Source of the DNA: Tolumonas auensis DSM 9187 | GTDB taxonomy: Bacteria > Pseudomonadota > Gammaproteobacteria > Enterobacterales > Aeromonadaceae | DNA: 64,000 bases | Assembly (NCBI RefSeq): GCF_000023065.1 | Contig: NC_012691.1 | Span: 1,160,501 to 1,224,500, forward strand | Direction of reading: 5' to 3' | Shown here: piece after piece, positions 22,565-32,856 of the stretch | Layout: every line of letters starts with the position of its first letter | How positions within the stretch are numbered: the first letter of the stretch is position 1 | Position numbers and translations under genes: made by a program | The notes under the pieces: model-generated | Told to the model about the DNA's origin: nothing | Database searches by the model: none | The model's input: the letters and a program-made list of their open reading frames with translations, nothing else

Positions 22565-23749
22565 ATGTCTTTTCTAGGAACTCCATATTCCAATGGCGCT
22601 ACTCGTGCAATGCTGCTGGGCTCCGGCGAGCTGGGCAAAGAAGTTGCAATTGAATTACAGCGTCTTGGTGTGGAGGTTATTGCGGTCGATCGCTATGCCA
22701 ATGCTCCGGCAATGCAGGTCGCTCACCGTAGCCATGTGATCTCTATGCTTGATGGAGAGGCACTGAGTCAGTTGGTGCAACAGGAAAAACCACACTTCAT
22801 CATTCCGGAAATTGAAGCGATTGCGACTGAAACCCTGCAGAAACTGGAGCAGGAAGGTTTTAATGTCGTACCAACCGCTTTAGCTACCCGCCTGACTATG
22901 GATCGTGAAGGTATTCGCCGGCTGGCAGCTGAAACGCTGAAGTTGCCAACTTCCCCCTATTTTTTTGCTGAAACAGAAGCTGAATATCAGCAGGCTGTGG
23001 AGCAGATTGGCTTTCCATGCGTGATTAAGCCGGTCATGAGTTCTTCCGGCAAAGGTCAGAGTGTTGTCCGTAAGGCTGATCAGGTCGCCGTTGCCTGGCA
23101 ATATGCTCAGGAAGGCGGCCGAGCAGGTCGTGGTCGTGTCATCGTAGAAGGTTTTGTACCTTTCGATTATGAAATCACACTGCTGACCGTGAGTGCCGTA
23201 GATGGTATTCATTTCTGTGCGCCGATCGGTCATCGTCAGGAAGATGGTGATTACCGCGAATCCTGGCAGCCACAGGTGATGAGTGATGCCTTGCTGGAAA
23301 AATCTCAGCATGTGGCTCGTGAAGTGGTAAAAGCACTGGGCGGTTATGGTCTGTTCGGTGTTGAGCTGTTTATCAAAGGTGATGAAGTCTACTTCAGTGA
23401 AGTTTCTCCTCGTCCGCATGATACCGGCATGGTGACACTGATTTCACAGGATATGTCTGAGTTTGCATTGCATGTACGTGCAATTCTGGGCTTGCCGATC
23501 GGTAAGATCACTCAGTATGGTCCGGCGGCATCTGCCGTTGTGCTGCGTGAGGGGAATTCTACTGATATCCGTTATGGTAACTTGCCAGCTGCTCTGGCTC
23601 AGATCCCTGGTGCGCAGTTACGCCTGTTCGGTAAACCGGAAATTGCCGGTCGTCGCCGTCTGGGTGTTGCTTTGGTCCGGGCTGAAAATGTTGAACTTGC
23701 GATTGAGCAGGCAAAACAGGTTGCAGCTGCCGTAGACGTAAAATTCTGA
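22565..23749 (+). CDS. purT: Formate-dependent GAR transformylase PurT
   Basis: ATP-grasp enzyme of purine synthesis that makes formyl-GAR from GAR, ATP and formate, an alternative to folate-dependent PurN. From ATG 22565 it is 394 residues, the family length; the upstream open frame to 22502 adds residues foreign to the family. [20 protein letters not shown] is the N-terminal Rossmann unit, [16 protein letters not shown] the ATP-grasp loop and [18 protein letters not shown] the metal-binding segment. Formate use fits fermentative growth (inference). No PurR palindrome was seen upstream. Confidence 0.96.
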   Translation: MSFLGTPYSNGATRAMLLGSGELGKEVAIELQRLGVEVIAVDRYANAPAMQVAHRSHVISMLDGEALSQLVQQEKPHFIIPEIEAIATETLQKLEQEGFNVVPTALATRLTMDREGIRRLAAETLKLPTSPYFFAETEAEYQQAVEQIGFPCVIKPVMSSSGKGQSVVRKADQVAVAWQYAQEGGRAGRGRVIVEGFVPFDYEITLLTVSAVDGIHFCAPIGHRQEDGDYRESWQPQVMSDALLEKSQHVAREVVKALGGYGLFGVELFIKGDEVYFSEVSPRPHDTGMVTLISQDMSEFALHVRAILGLPIGKITQYGPAASAVVLREGNSTDIRYGNLPAALAQIPGAQLRLFGKPEIAGRRRLGVALVRAENVELAIEQAKQVAAAVDVKF

Positions 23750-23761
23750 TAGACAGGTAAT

Positions 23762-24244
23762 ATGATGATGATTGCAATCTGCTATTTTCAGTCACCGGTC
23801 GGTTATTTGCGCTTGCAGGCGGATGATGAGGGATTGCAGTCGTTATTACTGAACAGCTCACCGGTTGATGAGCCGGAGGTTACTGATCCGTTATCTCATC
23901 CGGTTCTTGCGCTGGCTTGTCAGCAATTACAGGAATATTTTTCCGGTTCACGGCAGGAATTCTCTGTGCCGCTATCCATGCAGGGGACTGTATTTCAGCT
24001 TGCCGCCTGGCAGGCTTTGCAGCGTATCCCTTATGGCTCAACTGTCAGTTATAAATCCATTGCTGAGCAAATTGGCCGGCCTAAAGCGATGCGTGCTGTG
24101 GGTATGGCGAATAACCGTAATCCGGTTGCGATCATTGTGCCGTGTCACCGGGTGATTGGTGCCAATGGTAAGCTGGTAGGCTATGGAGGTGGATTGGATA
24201 TGAAGCAGTGGTTACTGGACCATGAGCACCAGCATGCCGGATGA
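23762..24244 (+). CDS. ogt: Methylated-DNA--protein-cysteine methyltransferase (Ogt type)
   Basis: Suicide DNA-repair protein that takes the alkyl group of O6-alkylguanine onto a Cys. It is 160 residues. The active site is PC128HRVIG, and the preceding RAVGMANNRNP is the helix-turn-helix region with the arginine finger. It has no N-terminal Ada domain, so it is the constitutive Ogt type. Three ATG codons in a row (23762, 23765, 23768) make the exact start uncertain. It lies 12 bases after purT and converges with asnS. Confidence 0.94.
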   Translation: MMMIAICYFQSPVGYLRLQADDEGLQSLLLNSSPVDEPEVTDPLSHPVLALACQQLQEYFSGSRQEFSVPLSMQGTVFQLAAWQALQRIPYGSTVSYKSIAEQIGRPKAMRAVGMANNRNPVAIIVPCHRVIGANGKLVGYGGGLDMKQWLLDHEHQHAG

Positions 24245-24278
24245 TTTATTACTGAACGAATATTGAAAATATGAAAAT

Positions 24279-24310
24279 AAGAAAGGCCAGCGAAACTGGC
24301 CTTTCTTGTA
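24279..24310. terminator. Bidirectional terminator between ogt and asnS
   Basis: AAGAAAGGCCAG (24279-24290) pairs with CTGGCCTTTCTT (24296-24307). The A-rich left flank and T-rich right arm let it serve both convergent genes. Confidence 0.85.
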
Positions 24311-24325
24311 TCTGCTCGCTGTTGC

Positions 24326-25726
24326 TTAGTATTCAGCGTTACGCGGGGTACGTGGGAATGGAATAACATCACGCACGTTACCCATGCCGGTAACGTAAAC
24401 CACCAGACGTTCAAAGCCCAGACCAAAACCGGAATGTGGCACTGTGCCGTAACGACGTAGGTCGCGATACCACCAGTAGTCTTCTTTGTTCAGACCCATT
24501 TCAGCCAGACGGGCATCCAGTACGTCTAAACGTTCTTCACGTTGTGAACCACCGATGATTTCGCCGATGCCTGGTGCGAGAACGTCCATTGCAGCCACGG
24601 TTTTGCCGTCATCGTTCAGACGCATGTAGAATGCTTTGATATCTTTCGGGTAGTTTTTAACGACTACCGGTGCTTTGAAATGTTCTTCCGCCAGATAACG
24701 CTCATGCTCGGAAGACATGTCGATACCCCATTCCACCGGGAACTCAAAGGTACGACCGCTGTTTTTCAGAATTTCAATCGCATCCGTGTAATCAACCTGT
24801 GCAAAATCAGCGCTGACGAATTGTTCCAGACGGGTAATAGCGTCTTTATCCACGCGCTCAGCGAAGAATTCCATATCGTCACGGCGTTCATTCAGAACGG
24901 CGCTAAAGACATATTTCAGCAGTTTTTCAGCCATCGCGGCGTTGTCGTTCAGATCGGCAAATGCAATTTCCGGTTCAACCATCCAGAACTCAGCCAGATG
25001 ACGGCTGGTGTTGGAGTTTTCTGCGCGGAAAGTCGGGCCGAAGGTATACACCTTGGACATGGCACAGGCATACGTTTCCAGGTTCAGCTGACCGGATACT
25101 GTCAGGAAGGCTTCTTTACCGAAGAAATCCTGGTTGTAATCGATGCTGCCTTTGTCAGTACGTGGCAGGTTTTCCATATCCAGCGTGGATACACGGAACA
25201 TTTCACCGGCACCTTCGCAGTCAGAAGCTGTGATCAGCGGAGTAGCGATCCACATAAAGCCTTCATCGTGGAAGAAACGATGGATAGCCTGAGCGATACA
25301 GTTACGCACACGGGTCACGGCACCCATCATGTTGGTACGCACACGCAAGTGAGCATGTTCACGCAGGTATTCTACAGAATGGCGTTTTGGTGCCATTGGG
25401 TAGGTATCCGGATCTTCAACAAAACCGAGCACAGTTACGCTGTCAGCCAGAATTTCAAATTGCTGGCCAGTACCTGCAGAAGCCTGAATAACACCGGTTA
25501 CTTCAACGGAGCAGGAGGTAGTCAGACGCAGCACATCGCTTTCGTAATTTGACAGGGTATTTGGTACTACGGCCTGTACAGGCGCAAAACAGGAACCATC
25601 ATGGATGGCCAGGAACGAAATACCGGCTTTGGAATCACGACGGGTGCGGATCCAGCCTTTTACTGTCAGAGTCGTGCCAACGGCATATTTACCCTGCAGC
25701 ACGTCAACTACGGGAACGTGAGTCAT
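24326..25726 (-). CDS. asnS: Asparaginyl-tRNA synthetase
   Basis: Class IIb aminoacyl-tRNA synthetase charging tRNA-Asn. It is 466 residues, identical in length to E. coli AsnS. The N-terminal OB-fold anticodon-binding domain ([20 protein letters not shown]) precedes the catalytic core. Motif 2 is [25 protein letters not shown] and motif 3 is [15 protein letters not shown] near the C-terminus. The window also holds four tRNA-Asn genes, but 30 kb away. The upstream gap 25727-25908 contains no further gene. Confidence 0.98.
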   Translation of the reverse strand: MTHVPVVDVLQGKYAVGTTLTVKGWIRTRRDSKAGISFLAIHDGSCFAPVQAVVPNTLSNYESDVLRLTTSCSVEVTGVIQASAGTGQQFEILADSVTVLGFVEDPDTYPMAPKRHSVEYLREHAHLRVRTNMMGAVTRVRNCIAQAIHRFFHDEGFMWIATPLITASDCEGAGEMFRVSTLDMENLPRTDKGSIDYNQDFFGKEAFLTVSGQLNLETYACAMSKVYTFGPTFRAENSNTSRHLAEFWMVEPEIAFADLNDNAAMAEKLLKYVFSAVLNERRDDMEFFAERVDKDAITRLEQFVSADFAQVDYTDAIEILKNSGRTFEFPVEWGIDMSSEHERYLAEEHFKAPVVVKNYPKDIKAFYMRLNDDGKTVAAMDVLAPGIGEIIGGSQREERLDVLDARLAEMGLNKEDYWWYRDLRRYGTVPHSGFGLGFERLVVYVTGMGNVRDVIPFPRTPRNAEY

Positions 25727-25908
25727 CTGAATTACTTCTCCATTTAATACTTATATTTGGCTTAGCCAATCTGAAAATGCTCTCATCTTACCTTTGTCGA
25801 CAAATGTCTCAAGGCTAATATAAGGCTGAATGACCTTTTTATGTCAAAGCGGTGCTTTTTAGTTCAGTAGTCTGTGTTTTTTGCTTCGGATTAACCAGAA
25901 ACCGCGGA

Positions 25909-26655
25909 TTATTTATTGTCTGAAGACGTTACAGATAAGTGTTCCATCAACTGATTAAAGCTCTCATTGAGCTGATCAATCTCGTCATTGTGGACGATAG
26001 GTAAACGGGTAGAAACGTCATCGAAATCGGCAACATCATCAATGGCCTGCCGTAGTTTTTGCAAGCGAAGGACAATGTGTTTGCGGGTTATGGACAGGGT
26101 CATCAGTAACACACCGCTAAAAATGGCCGAAAGCATGATCGCAGAGATCAGAATATGCTGTTCTACCTGATCCAGCTGCTTGTCGAGCGAATATTCCAGA
26201 CGGATTGCTGCAACAGGCTTGGCACCTGCATCAGATGAATCAGGCTGGTAGTAGGGCATGATGGCCACTATTTTGGTCTGACCATTATGACTAATGGTTT
26301 GCTGTATCTGCTGCCCCTGCAGTGACAGTTTTTCCTGCTGATCAGCTGGCAGGGTTGCATTGTTTACCGGGCCGAACTTATCGCTGGACTGCGCCTGAAT
26401 CCATTTTGTTTTCAGAACGTATTTCTGTTTCATCAGGCTTTGCTGATATTGTTCTAAACGTTCTGGCTGATGATCATTCGTTATCAGATCCAGACCATTA
26501 CTGTAGGTTTGCAGTAGTGATGATACATGCTCAGCACCGAGCTGAAGCACCAGTTCACGTTCACGGAAAGCCTGATTCAGCGTCGTACTGGTTAATACCA
26601 GCGAGAAGATGATCAATAGGATAAAGCAGATTTTCCCGGTAATGGAAATACGCAT
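25909..26655 (-). CDS. Orphan membrane sensor with HAMP domain and no output domain
   Basis: A 248-residue protein of unknown function. It has a membrane segment at about residues 7-28, a roughly 140-residue extracytoplasmic region, a second membrane segment at about residues 170-192 and then a HAMP-like linker (RKHIVLRLQKLRQAIDDVADFDDVSTRLPIVHNDEIDQL split around the P-x-x-x-x-D-E-I-x-x-L motif). It stops after HAMP where a kinase, cyclase or chemoreceptor domain would be expected. This is the layout of a periplasmic sensor, but with no output. It stands alone between asnS and the glycosidase gene. The Shine-Dalgarno is weak. Confidence 0.7.
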   Translation of the reverse strand: MRISITGKICFILLIIFSLVLTSTTLNQAFRERELVLQLGAEHVSSLLQTYSNGLDLITNDHQPERLEQYQQSLMKQKYVLKTKWIQAQSSDKFGPVNNATLPADQQEKLSLQGQQIQQTISHNGQTKIVAIMPYYQPDSSDAGAKPVAAIRLEYSLDKQLDQVEQHILISAIMLSAIFSGVLLMTLSITRKHIVLRLQKLRQAIDDVADFDDVSTRLPIVHNDEIDQLNESFNQLMEHLSVTSSDNK

Positions 26656-26739
26656 TACAGAATCTCGTTGCCAGAAACCTGTTTAGTCTAGCAGAGCGAC
26701 CTTTTCTGTTCGACGTTTAATTCGGATCCGCAAAATAAG

Positions 26740-26773
26740 AAAACCGGGAGCGATCAACACTCCCGGTAAAAAA
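26740..26773 (-). terminator. Minus-strand terminator after the GH4 gene
   Basis: CCGGGAG (26744-26750) pairs with CTCCCGG (26760-26766); read on the minus strand the stem is followed by TTTTCTTATTTT. A further hairpin GGACGGC/GCCGTCC (26825-26843) sits directly after the stop codon. Confidence 0.8.
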
Positions 26774-26852
26774 CGCATCCTGCGTTTAACACACACGGGT
26801 AACACTCAGAGCACTCACTGGGGAGGACGGCATTGCGCCGTCCCTGGAGGCA

Positions 26853-28187
26853 TTATTTCAGATTGGCTTCGTAGTAAGCCTGGAATTGTGGCATGTATTT
26901 GATGTTTTCACGGATGGTTTCATCCAGTGCGGCTTCCAGAACCTTACCGGTTTTAACCAGTGGATTCAGGGTCAGGGCGCGCAGTGCGCTCTGATAATCG
27001 CCGTTTACAGCAGCATCAATGGTGAAACGCTCGAAGGTTTTCATTGTTTGCAGCATAGCCAGCGTATCCGGCTCAAAAGGAGCAACGTTCAGCGGCATCG
27101 GGCCGGATTTAGTGATAACTGACGTCACCTCGACAGAGCAGTCATCAGGCAGGCCTGCGATGGTGCCGTTATTACGGGTGTTCACATGCATCAGCGTACG
27201 TTTGTCGTTGTAGATGGCGCTCATCAGATCACAGGCGGCGTCAGAGTAGTATTGACCACCACGGCCTTCCAGTTCTTTAGGTTTCACATACAGTGACGGG
27301 TTGCTGTAGATCTCGAAAAGTTTTTCTTCCAGCGCTTTTACTACTTCGCCACGAGTACCTTCAGTTTCTGCTTCGTGCACTGATTTTTGATAAGTATCAT
27401 CAGCACTGAAGTAGTAACGCAGGTAAGGGCAAGGGATCTGGTGGCGATTTGCCAGCAACTTACGTGGCCATTTCAGTGAAGGAATATTTTTCGGGTTAAA
27501 TGCCTGGTTATCGTCGAGGAACTCTTCCAAAACGAAATCCATCTGATCTTTACCCTGATAGTTCACCTGACGGGCAAAAATGAAGTGGTTCAGACCAGCC
27601 ACTTGTACAAACACGTCTTTTTCTTCTGCATTCAGCACTTGTGCGATACCTTTTTGCATCAGCACTGGCACGTTACACAGGCCAACCACTTTTACTTTGG
27701 TATGACGCAACACTGCTTCAGTCACGATACCTGACGGATTAGTGAAGTTCAGTAACCAGGCATCCGGGCTGTATTTTTCGATGTCGCGGCAGATGTCTAA
27801 AGTCGCAGGAATAGAACGCTGCGCTTTGGCAAAACCACCCAGACCATTCGTTTCCTGACCGAGCATGCCATGTTTCAGAGAGATGCGTTCATCACGAATA
27901 CGCGCATCCAGGCAGCCAACACGGAATTGTGAGCAGACGAAATCAACATCGGTTAAGGCTTCTTTGCGATCCTGCGTCAGAATAACTTTTACTGGCAGAC
28001 CGGCGTGTTCAAACATACGACGGGTCAGAGACAGAATGATTTCTGCTTTATGCCAACCTTCATCGATATCTACCAGACGAACTTCAGTGATAGGCAGTTG
28101 GCTGCTACGGGCAATCAAGCCGTCAATCAATTCTGGGGTATAACTTGAACCGGCACCGATGATGGCAATTTTCAGATCTTTTTTCAT
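26853..28187 (-). CDS. Glycosyl hydrolase family 4 enzyme, probable 6-phospho-beta-glucosidase
   Basis: NAD- and metal-dependent glycosidase of family GH4, similar by eye to E. coli ChbF, which cleaves phosphorylated disaccharides after PTS uptake. It is 444 residues. The N-terminal NAD loop is IGAGSSYTPEL. Metal ligands are Cys171 (GLCNVPV) and His201 (GLNHFIF), with NFTNPSG and YYSDAACD also conserved. No PTS or other sugar gene is adjacent. The exact substrate (cellobiose-, chitobiose- or another phosphate) is not decided. Upstream lie a LacI-type operator and a CRP-like site, and a LysR gene is divergent. Confidence 0.85.
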   Translation of the reverse strand: MKKDLKIAIIGAGSSYTPELIDGLIARSSQLPITEVRLVDIDEGWHKAEIILSLTRRMFEHAGLPVKVILTQDRKEALTDVDFVCSQFRVGCLDARIRDERISLKHGMLGQETNGLGGFAKAQRSIPATLDICRDIEKYSPDAWLLNFTNPSGIVTEAVLRHTKVKVVGLCNVPVLMQKGIAQVLNAEEKDVFVQVAGLNHFIFARQVNYQGKDQMDFVLEEFLDDNQAFNPKNIPSLKWPRKLLANRHQIPCPYLRYYFSADDTYQKSVHEAETEGTRGEVVKALEEKLFEIYSNPSLYVKPKELEGRGGQYYSDAACDLMSAIYNDKRTLMHVNTRNNGTIAGLPDDCSVEVTSVITKSGPMPLNVAPFEPDTLAMLQTMKTFERFTIDAAVNGDYQSALRALTLNPLVKTGKVLEAALDETIRENIKYMPQFQAYYEANLK

Positions 28188-28223
28188 GACTAGTGTTGTC
28201 CTTTGTTGGGTCTATGAAATAAG

Positions 28224-28237
28224 TGTAACCGGTTTCA
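28224..28237. promoter_or_regulatory. LacI/GalR-family-like operator
   Basis: TGTAACCGGTTTCA is a near-palindrome centred on CG matching the general LacI/GalR-family pattern (TGnAAnCGnTTnCA-like). It overlaps the likely start region of the GH4 gene. No LacI-family gene is in the window. Confidence 0.5.
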
Positions 28238-28239
28238 TT

Positions 28240-28268
28240 TTGACTAAAAGCGAAATAAATCACATTAT
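28240..28268 (+). promoter_or_regulatory. Promoter candidate of the LysR gene with an overlapping CRP-like site
   Basis: TTGACT (28240-28245), 17 bases and CATTAT (28263-28268). AGCGA-AATAAA-TCACA (28249-28264) has a perfect right CRP half-site and 3 of 5 in the left half. It could activate the divergent GH4 gene. Confidence 0.4.
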
Positions 28269-28291
28269 GGATTAATTATGCTAATCCATAA
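28265..28291. promoter_or_regulatory. Perfect 10-bp inverted repeat, probable LysR binding site
   Basis: TTATGGATTA (28265-28274) and TAATCCATAA (28282-28291) are exact inverted copies separated by 7 bases. It lies 14 bases before the LysR start codon and downstream of its promoter, as expected for an autoregulatory site. Confidence 0.6.
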
Positions 28292-28305
28292 AAAGGGGAT
28301 AGAAA

Positions 28306-29325
28306 GTGTTAGTTGAACAAAGCATGCTGGCGCTGTTACATACCTTTGAAGTCTCAGCGCGTCATCTGAGCTTTACCAAAGCAGCGGAAGAACTTTATCT
28401 GACGCAAGGCGCGATTAGCCAGCGCATTCGTCGTTTGGAAGAGTTACTGCGGTTCAAGCTGTTTATCCGTCTGACCCGTAAGCTGATGTTGACGCCGGAA
28501 GGGGAACAACTGTTGCTGGCGTTGACCAGTTCATTGCAGCAAATTAATGAAGTGATTGAAGATATCCGCTTCAATGAGCTGCGCGGGATGTTGTGTATCG
28601 GTCTGCCGCCTGCATTCGGGCAATTGTGGCTGATGCCCAGGTTAACAAGTTTTAAGACCACTTACCGGTCGTTAGATTTACTGTTTTATGGTCAGCATGG
28701 GTTGCCGAATTTTGAGGCTGAACCGGTCGATATGGCGGTGTATTACGGGAATGCCAGTCTGCCGCATTTGCATTCCTGGACACTGCTGGAAGAATGGCTG
28801 GTGCCGGTATGCAGCCCGGAATATGCCGCCAGTCATGGCTTACTCAGCACCGATAAGACCGATTTACGTAAATGTTCGCTGCTGCACTGTACCGAGTCGC
28901 TGGAACAGTTTGAGTTTGGTTATGAATGGCAACACTGGAGCCAGTCTACCGGTGTCGTTTTGCCGCACAGTAACCGCAAGTATGTTTTTAACCAGCATGC
29001 GATGGCATTAGAAGCGGCTAAACACGGTATGGGTCTGGCGATGGGGCGCTGGTTTTTGGTGATGCCGGCGGTGTTGCGTGGTGAACTGGTGATGCCGGTG
29101 GATTATAAGATCCCGTCCGGTATGGGTTATCAGTTGTATTGTTCCCGTGAGCATGTGCAACGCCCGCGTTATCAGGCGTTTGCACAGTGGTTACAACGTA
29201 CTATTGATGAATGGCTGGAAATAAAAGAAGCATCGTTGTCAGCAGAGCATCCTTTTATTTATTCAGGTCATGGTCATGATCATGGTATTGAGCCCGACGC
29301 CGATTGCTTTTGTGAGCAGACTTAA
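28306..29325 (+). CDS. LysR-family transcriptional regulator (DsdC-like)
   Basis: A 339-residue LysR-type regulator. The winged helix-turn-helix is at about residues 9-68 ([37 protein letters not shown] split), followed by a substrate-binding domain. Its closest look-alike in memory is DsdC/GcvA. It starts with GTG after AGGGGAT. It is divergent from the GH4 gene and is its likely regulator. The C-terminal 20 residues ([20 protein letters not shown]) go beyond the usual family end. They are encoded in a 63-base antisense overlap with the 3' end of bioA, so the tail is probably not part of the conserved fold. Confidence 0.85.
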   Translation: MLVEQSMLALLHTFEVSARHLSFTKAAEELYLTQGAISQRIRRLEELLRFKLFIRLTRKLMLTPEGEQLLLALTSSLQQINEVIEDIRFNELRGMLCIGLPPAFGQLWLMPRLTSFKTTYRSLDLLFYGQHGLPNFEAEPVDMAVYYGNASLPHLHSWTLLEEWLVPVCSPEYAASHGLLSTDKTDLRKCSLLHCTESLEQFEFGYEWQHWSQSTGVVLPHSNRKYVFNQHAMALEAAKHGMGLAMGRWFLVMPAVLRGELVMPVDYKIPSGMGYQLYCSREHVQRPRYQAFAQWLQRTIDEWLEIKEASLSAEHPFIYSGHGHDHGIEPDADCFCEQT

Positions 29326-30546
29326 TTCGGCAGATGACATCACAAAGGGCGGCATGATGTAGATCAGTCGCCCGAACGGGCGGATCCAGACACCCTGTTC
29401 GACAAAGATGGCTTGTAATTCCGCCATGTTCACCGGGGTTTTGGTTTCCACTACACCAATGGCGCCGAGCACGCGCACATCTGCCACCGCCGGATGCTGA
29501 CGGTAGACCGACAGCTCTTCGTTTAGTTGATGTTCGATCTGGCTGACGCGTTGCTGCCACGGGGAATTCAGCAGCAGATCAAGCGAGGCGTTGGCGACGG
29601 CGCAGGCCAGTGGATTACCCATAAAGGTGGGGCCGTGCATCAATACGCCGGCTTTGCCTTCGCAAATCGTGGTAGCCACTTTTTCAGTAGTTAACGTGGC
29701 GGATAACGTCATATAACCGCCGGTCAGCGCTTTGCCGATACACATAATATCCGGCGTAATGCCAGCCCATTCACAGGCAAACATTTTGCCGGTGCGGCCG
29801 AAACCGGTAGCGATCTCATCGGCAATCAGCAGGATCTGATATTCATCGCAGAGCTCTCTGACCCGGCGCAGATATTGCGGATGATAAAACCGCATGCCGC
29901 CAGCACCTTGCACGATGGGTTCCAGAATAACAGCGGCGATTTCATGTTGATGCTCTGCTAACTGGCGAGCGAAATCAGCGATATCCTCTTCCTGCCAGTC
30001 ATCCTGTGGTTTGCATTGAGGGGCTTCAGCAAACAGATGTTCCGGCAAAAAGCCCTGATACAACTCATGCATGCCACCTTGCGGGTCACAGACACTCATT
30101 GCTCCAAAGGTATCACCGTGATAACCCTTACGTATGGTCAGGAAACGATTTCTGGGCGTGCCTTTACTGTGCCAATACTGAATTGCCATTTTCAGTGCGA
30201 CTTCAACCGCCACTGAGCCGGAATCAGCCAGAAAAACGCGATCTAAACCTTCCGGCGTGATGTCTACCAGCTTACGACACAGATCAATTGCTGGCTGGTG
30301 GGTAATGCCGCCGAACATGACATGTGCCATATCCTGCAGCTGATTTTGTGCCGCTGAATTCAGTTCCGGTACGTTATAGCCGTGAATGCAAGCCCACCAT
30401 GACGACATACCATCCACTAAACGCCGGCCATCTTCCAGTTCCAGAAAGACGCCTTCCGCACGCTTGACGGAATAAACCGGTAATGGACTGGTTAACGAAG
30501 TATAGGGATGCCAGATATGCTGACTATCGAATTCAGAATTGTTCAT
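29263..30546 (-). CDS. bioA: Adenosylmethionine-8-amino-7-oxononanoate aminotransferase BioA
   Basis: PLP enzyme converting KAPA to DAPA in biotin synthesis with S-adenosylmethionine as amino donor. It is 427 residues. It begins with the family [16 protein letters not shown] and contains [25 protein letters not shown] and the PLP lysine in [17 protein letters not shown]. It is divergent from bioBFCD across a 101-base gap, as in E. coli. Its last 63 bases are overlapped by the convergent LysR gene. Confidence 0.97.
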   Translation of the reverse strand: MNNSEFDSQHIWHPYTSLTSPLPVYSVKRAEGVFLELEDGRRLVDGMSSWWACIHGYNVPELNSAAQNQLQDMAHVMFGGITHQPAIDLCRKLVDITPEGLDRVFLADSGSVAVEVALKMAIQYWHSKGTPRNRFLTIRKGYHGDTFGAMSVCDPQGGMHELYQGFLPEHLFAEAPQCKPQDDWQEEDIADFARQLAEHQHEIAAVILEPIVQGAGGMRFYHPQYLRRVRELCDEYQILLIADEIATGFGRTGKMFACEWAGITPDIMCIGKALTGGYMTLSATLTTEKVATTICEGKAGVLMHGPTFMGNPLACAVANASLDLLLNSPWQQRVSQIEHQLNEELSVYRQHPAVADVRVLGAIGVVETKTPVNMAELQAIFVEQGVWIRPFGRLIYIMPPFVMSSAELSLLTKAIGVGLNTMIMTMT

Positions 30547-30583
30547 TATTTATCCTGATGTAAATATCAGATTTCATTTTTGA

Positions 30584-30611
30584 TTGACAGTTTAACGGGC
30601 AGACATAGACT
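30584..30611 (+). promoter_or_regulatory. Promoter of bioBFCD
   Basis: TTGACA (30584-30589), a 16-base spacer and TAGACT (30606-30611), 36 bases before bioB. I did not find an enteric-type BirA operator (TTGTAAACC inverted) in this gap. Confidence 0.6.
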
Positions 30612-30647
30612 ATCCAAATAATTTTCGTCACAGAGTACAGAGAACCC

Positions 30648-31715
30648 ATGTCAGTCAGCATCCGTCATAACTGGACAGTCTCCGAAGTAGAATCACTGTT
30701 TGCTTTACCATTCAACGACCTGTTATTTCAGGCGCAGCTGGTACACCGTGAAAACTTCAACCCGAATGAAGTGCAGGTGAGTACTCTGTTGTCGATCAAA
30801 ACCGGTGCTTGTCCGGAAGACTGTAAATATTGCCCGCAGAGCGCGCGCTATAACACCGGTCTGGAAAAAGAGACGCTGCTGGAAGTTGAAAAAGTATTAC
30901 AACGTGCTCAGGAAGCTAAAGAAGCGGGTTCTTCACGCTTCTGTATGGGCGCTGCATGGCGTAATCCGCGTGACCGTGATATGCCTTATATCATCCGCAT
31001 GATCCAGGAAGTGAAAGGTCTGGGCATGGAAACCTGTATGACGCTGGGTATGCTGACTGAAGAACAGGCGCAGCAACTGGCGGAAGCGGGCTTAGATTAT
31101 TACAACCACAATCTGGACACTTCACCGGAATTTTATAACGCGATTATTACTACGCGTACTTATCAGGAACGTCTGGATACGCTGCAGCACGTCCGTGATG
31201 CCGGCATGAAGATCTGTTCTGGCGGTATCGTCGGCATGGGCGAACAGGTTGAAGATCGTGCCGGTCTGTTGGTGCAGCTGGCGAATTTGCCGGTGCAACC
31301 AGAAAGCGTGCCGATCAACATGCTGGTGAAGGTGAAAGGGACGCCGATGGAAAATCAGGCTGATCTCGATCCATTCGATTTTATTCGTACCATCGCGGTT
31401 GCGCGTATTTTGATGCCGAAGTCGCATGTTCGTCTGTCTGCTGGTCGTGAAAAAATGAACGATCAGATGCAGGCATTGTGTTTTATGGCCGGTGCAAATT
31501 CGATTTTCTACGGCTGCAAACTGCTGACGACCCCGAATGCGGATGCTAACGAAGACATGCAACTTTTTGCCCGCTTAGGGCTGAAGCCGGAAGCGCGTGC
31601 CCAGAAGCCGGATATGGTGGAAGAACATGCACTGCTGGAAGCCATTGCCGATCAGGCGGAAGGCGCACTGTTTTACGATGCCAGCAAACCGCGGACACCG
31701 GCTAATGCCGTTTGA
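30648..31715 (+). CDS. bioB: Biotin synthase BioB
   Basis: Radical SAM enzyme inserting sulfur into dethiobiotin. It is 355 residues. The 4Fe-4S motif is C55-P-E-D-C59-K-Y-C62-P-Q-S. Later segments [23 protein letters not shown] and [18 protein letters not shown] hold the 2Fe-2S ligands and conserved Arg. It is first in bioBFCD and overlaps bioF by 11 bases. Confidence 0.98.
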   Translation: MSVSIRHNWTVSEVESLFALPFNDLLFQAQLVHRENFNPNEVQVSTLLSIKTGACPEDCKYCPQSARYNTGLEKETLLEVEKVLQRAQEAKEAGSSRFCMGAAWRNPRDRDMPYIIRMIQEVKGLGMETCMTLGMLTEEQAQQLAEAGLDYYNHNLDTSPEFYNAIITTRTYQERLDTLQHVRDAGMKICSGGIVGMGEQVEDRAGLLVQLANLPVQPESVPINMLVKVKGTPMENQADLDPFDFIRTIAVARILMPKSHVRLSAGREKMNDQMQALCFMAGANSIFYGCKLLTTPNADANEDMQLFARLGLKPEARAQKPDMVEEHALLEAIADQAEGALFYDASKPRTPANAV

Positions 31716-32856
31716 TCTGCAAACCGGGTTAAATGAACGGGCCCGGCAGGGCCTGCTTCGTCAGCGTCAGATCCTGCAATCAGGGCAAGGCCGTCATATT
31801 GAACTGAATGGCCGACGTTATATTAACTTTTCCAGTAATGATTATCTGGGATTAGCCGCCCAGCCATTTCTGACTAAAGCCTGGCAGGACGGATTAGCAC
31901 GTTGGGGGGCAGGCTCCGGCGCTTCGCCGCTGGTCACTGGCTATACCGAAGCGCATGCCGAGCTGGAACAAACCCTAGCTGAGTGGCTGAACGTCGAATC
32001 TGTCCTGTTATTTTCTACGGGTTTTTCTGCGAATCAGGCAATAATCAAAGCGTTATTGCAGAAAGAACATATCCAGTATCAGGATCGTCTCAACCACGCT
32101 TCGCTGCAGGAAGCAGGGGCGCAATCACCGGCTAAAATGCTGCGTTTTCGTCATAACGACATGGCTCATCTGGCCTCGCTGTTACAACCGCATTCCGGGT
32201 TGATTATCAGTGAAGGTGTGTTCAGCATGGATGGTGATCAGGCACCTTGCCAGCAGCTCGCTGATCTGGCGAAACAAAGCGGTAACTGGTTAATGCTGGA
32301 TGATGCGCATGGCATTGGCGTGTTGGGTGAGCAGGGGCGTGGCACGTTGTCGCATCAGGGCGTTGCATCTGACAGCGTACACATCCGTATGGCGACATTT
32401 GGCAAAGCACTGGGCGTTGCCGGAGCGTTCGTTGGCGGCAGCCGACAGCTGACCGATTATCTGCTCAATTTTTCCCGTGATTATGTTTACAGCACCCACA
32501 TGCCACCGGCGCAGGCTTATGCCATTAGTGCAGCTATCGCCTGGGTGAAACAAGCCGATGAAGAACGTGCACATCTGCAGTCATTGATCCGGCAGTTCCG
32601 GGATGGTATTACCGGATTGGGTCTGGCCGCAGCCGAGTCATCTACAGCAATTCAGCCACTCATTATCGGTGATGCAGATAAAGCGGTATCTGTGGCGAAT
32701 AAATTACGGGAGCGGGGATTGTGGGTCACAGCTATTCGCCCGCCAACGGTGCCTAAAGGTACAGCTCGTTTGCGAATTACACTGACAACGGCACATCAAT
32801 CATCCGATATATCACTGTTACTCAACGCGTTAAAAGAGTGTGTTACCGATGTTTGA
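31705..32856 (+). CDS. bioF: 8-amino-7-oxononanoate synthase BioF
   Basis: PLP enzyme condensing pimeloyl-ACP or -CoA with alanine to KAPA. From ATG 31705 it is 383 residues (E. coli 384); the frame is open further upstream inside bioB, but that part is foreign to the family. [33 protein letters not shown] and the PLP lysine in [17 protein letters not shown] are characteristic. It overlaps bioB by 11 and bioC by 8 bases. Confidence 0.97.
   Translation: MPFDLQTGLNERARQGLLRQRQILQSGQGRHIELNGRRYINFSSNDYLGLAAQPFLTKAWQDGLARWGAGSGASPLVTGYTEAHAELEQTLAEWLNVESVLLFSTGFSANQAIIKALLQKEHIQYQDRLNHASLQEAGAQSPAKMLRFRHNDMAHLASLLQPHSGLIISEGVFSMDGDQAPCQQLADLAKQSGNWLMLDDAHGIGVLGEQGRGTLSHQGVASDSVHIRMATFGKALGVAGAFVGGSRQLTDYLLNFSRDYVYSTHMPPAQAYAISAAIAWVKQADEERAHLQSLIRQFRDGITGLGLAAAESSTAIQPLIIGDADKAVSVANKLRERGLWVTAIRPPTVPKGTARLRITLTTAHQSSDISLLLNALKECVTDV

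Noticed and set aside
24680..25552. Long open frame (290 codons) antisense to asnS
   Set aside because: Shadow of a highly conserved gene; the encoded sequence has no domain pattern.
30547..30647. BirA operator between bioA and bioB
   Set aside because: No pair of TTGTAAACC-like arms was seen; only a sigma-70-type promoter is supported.
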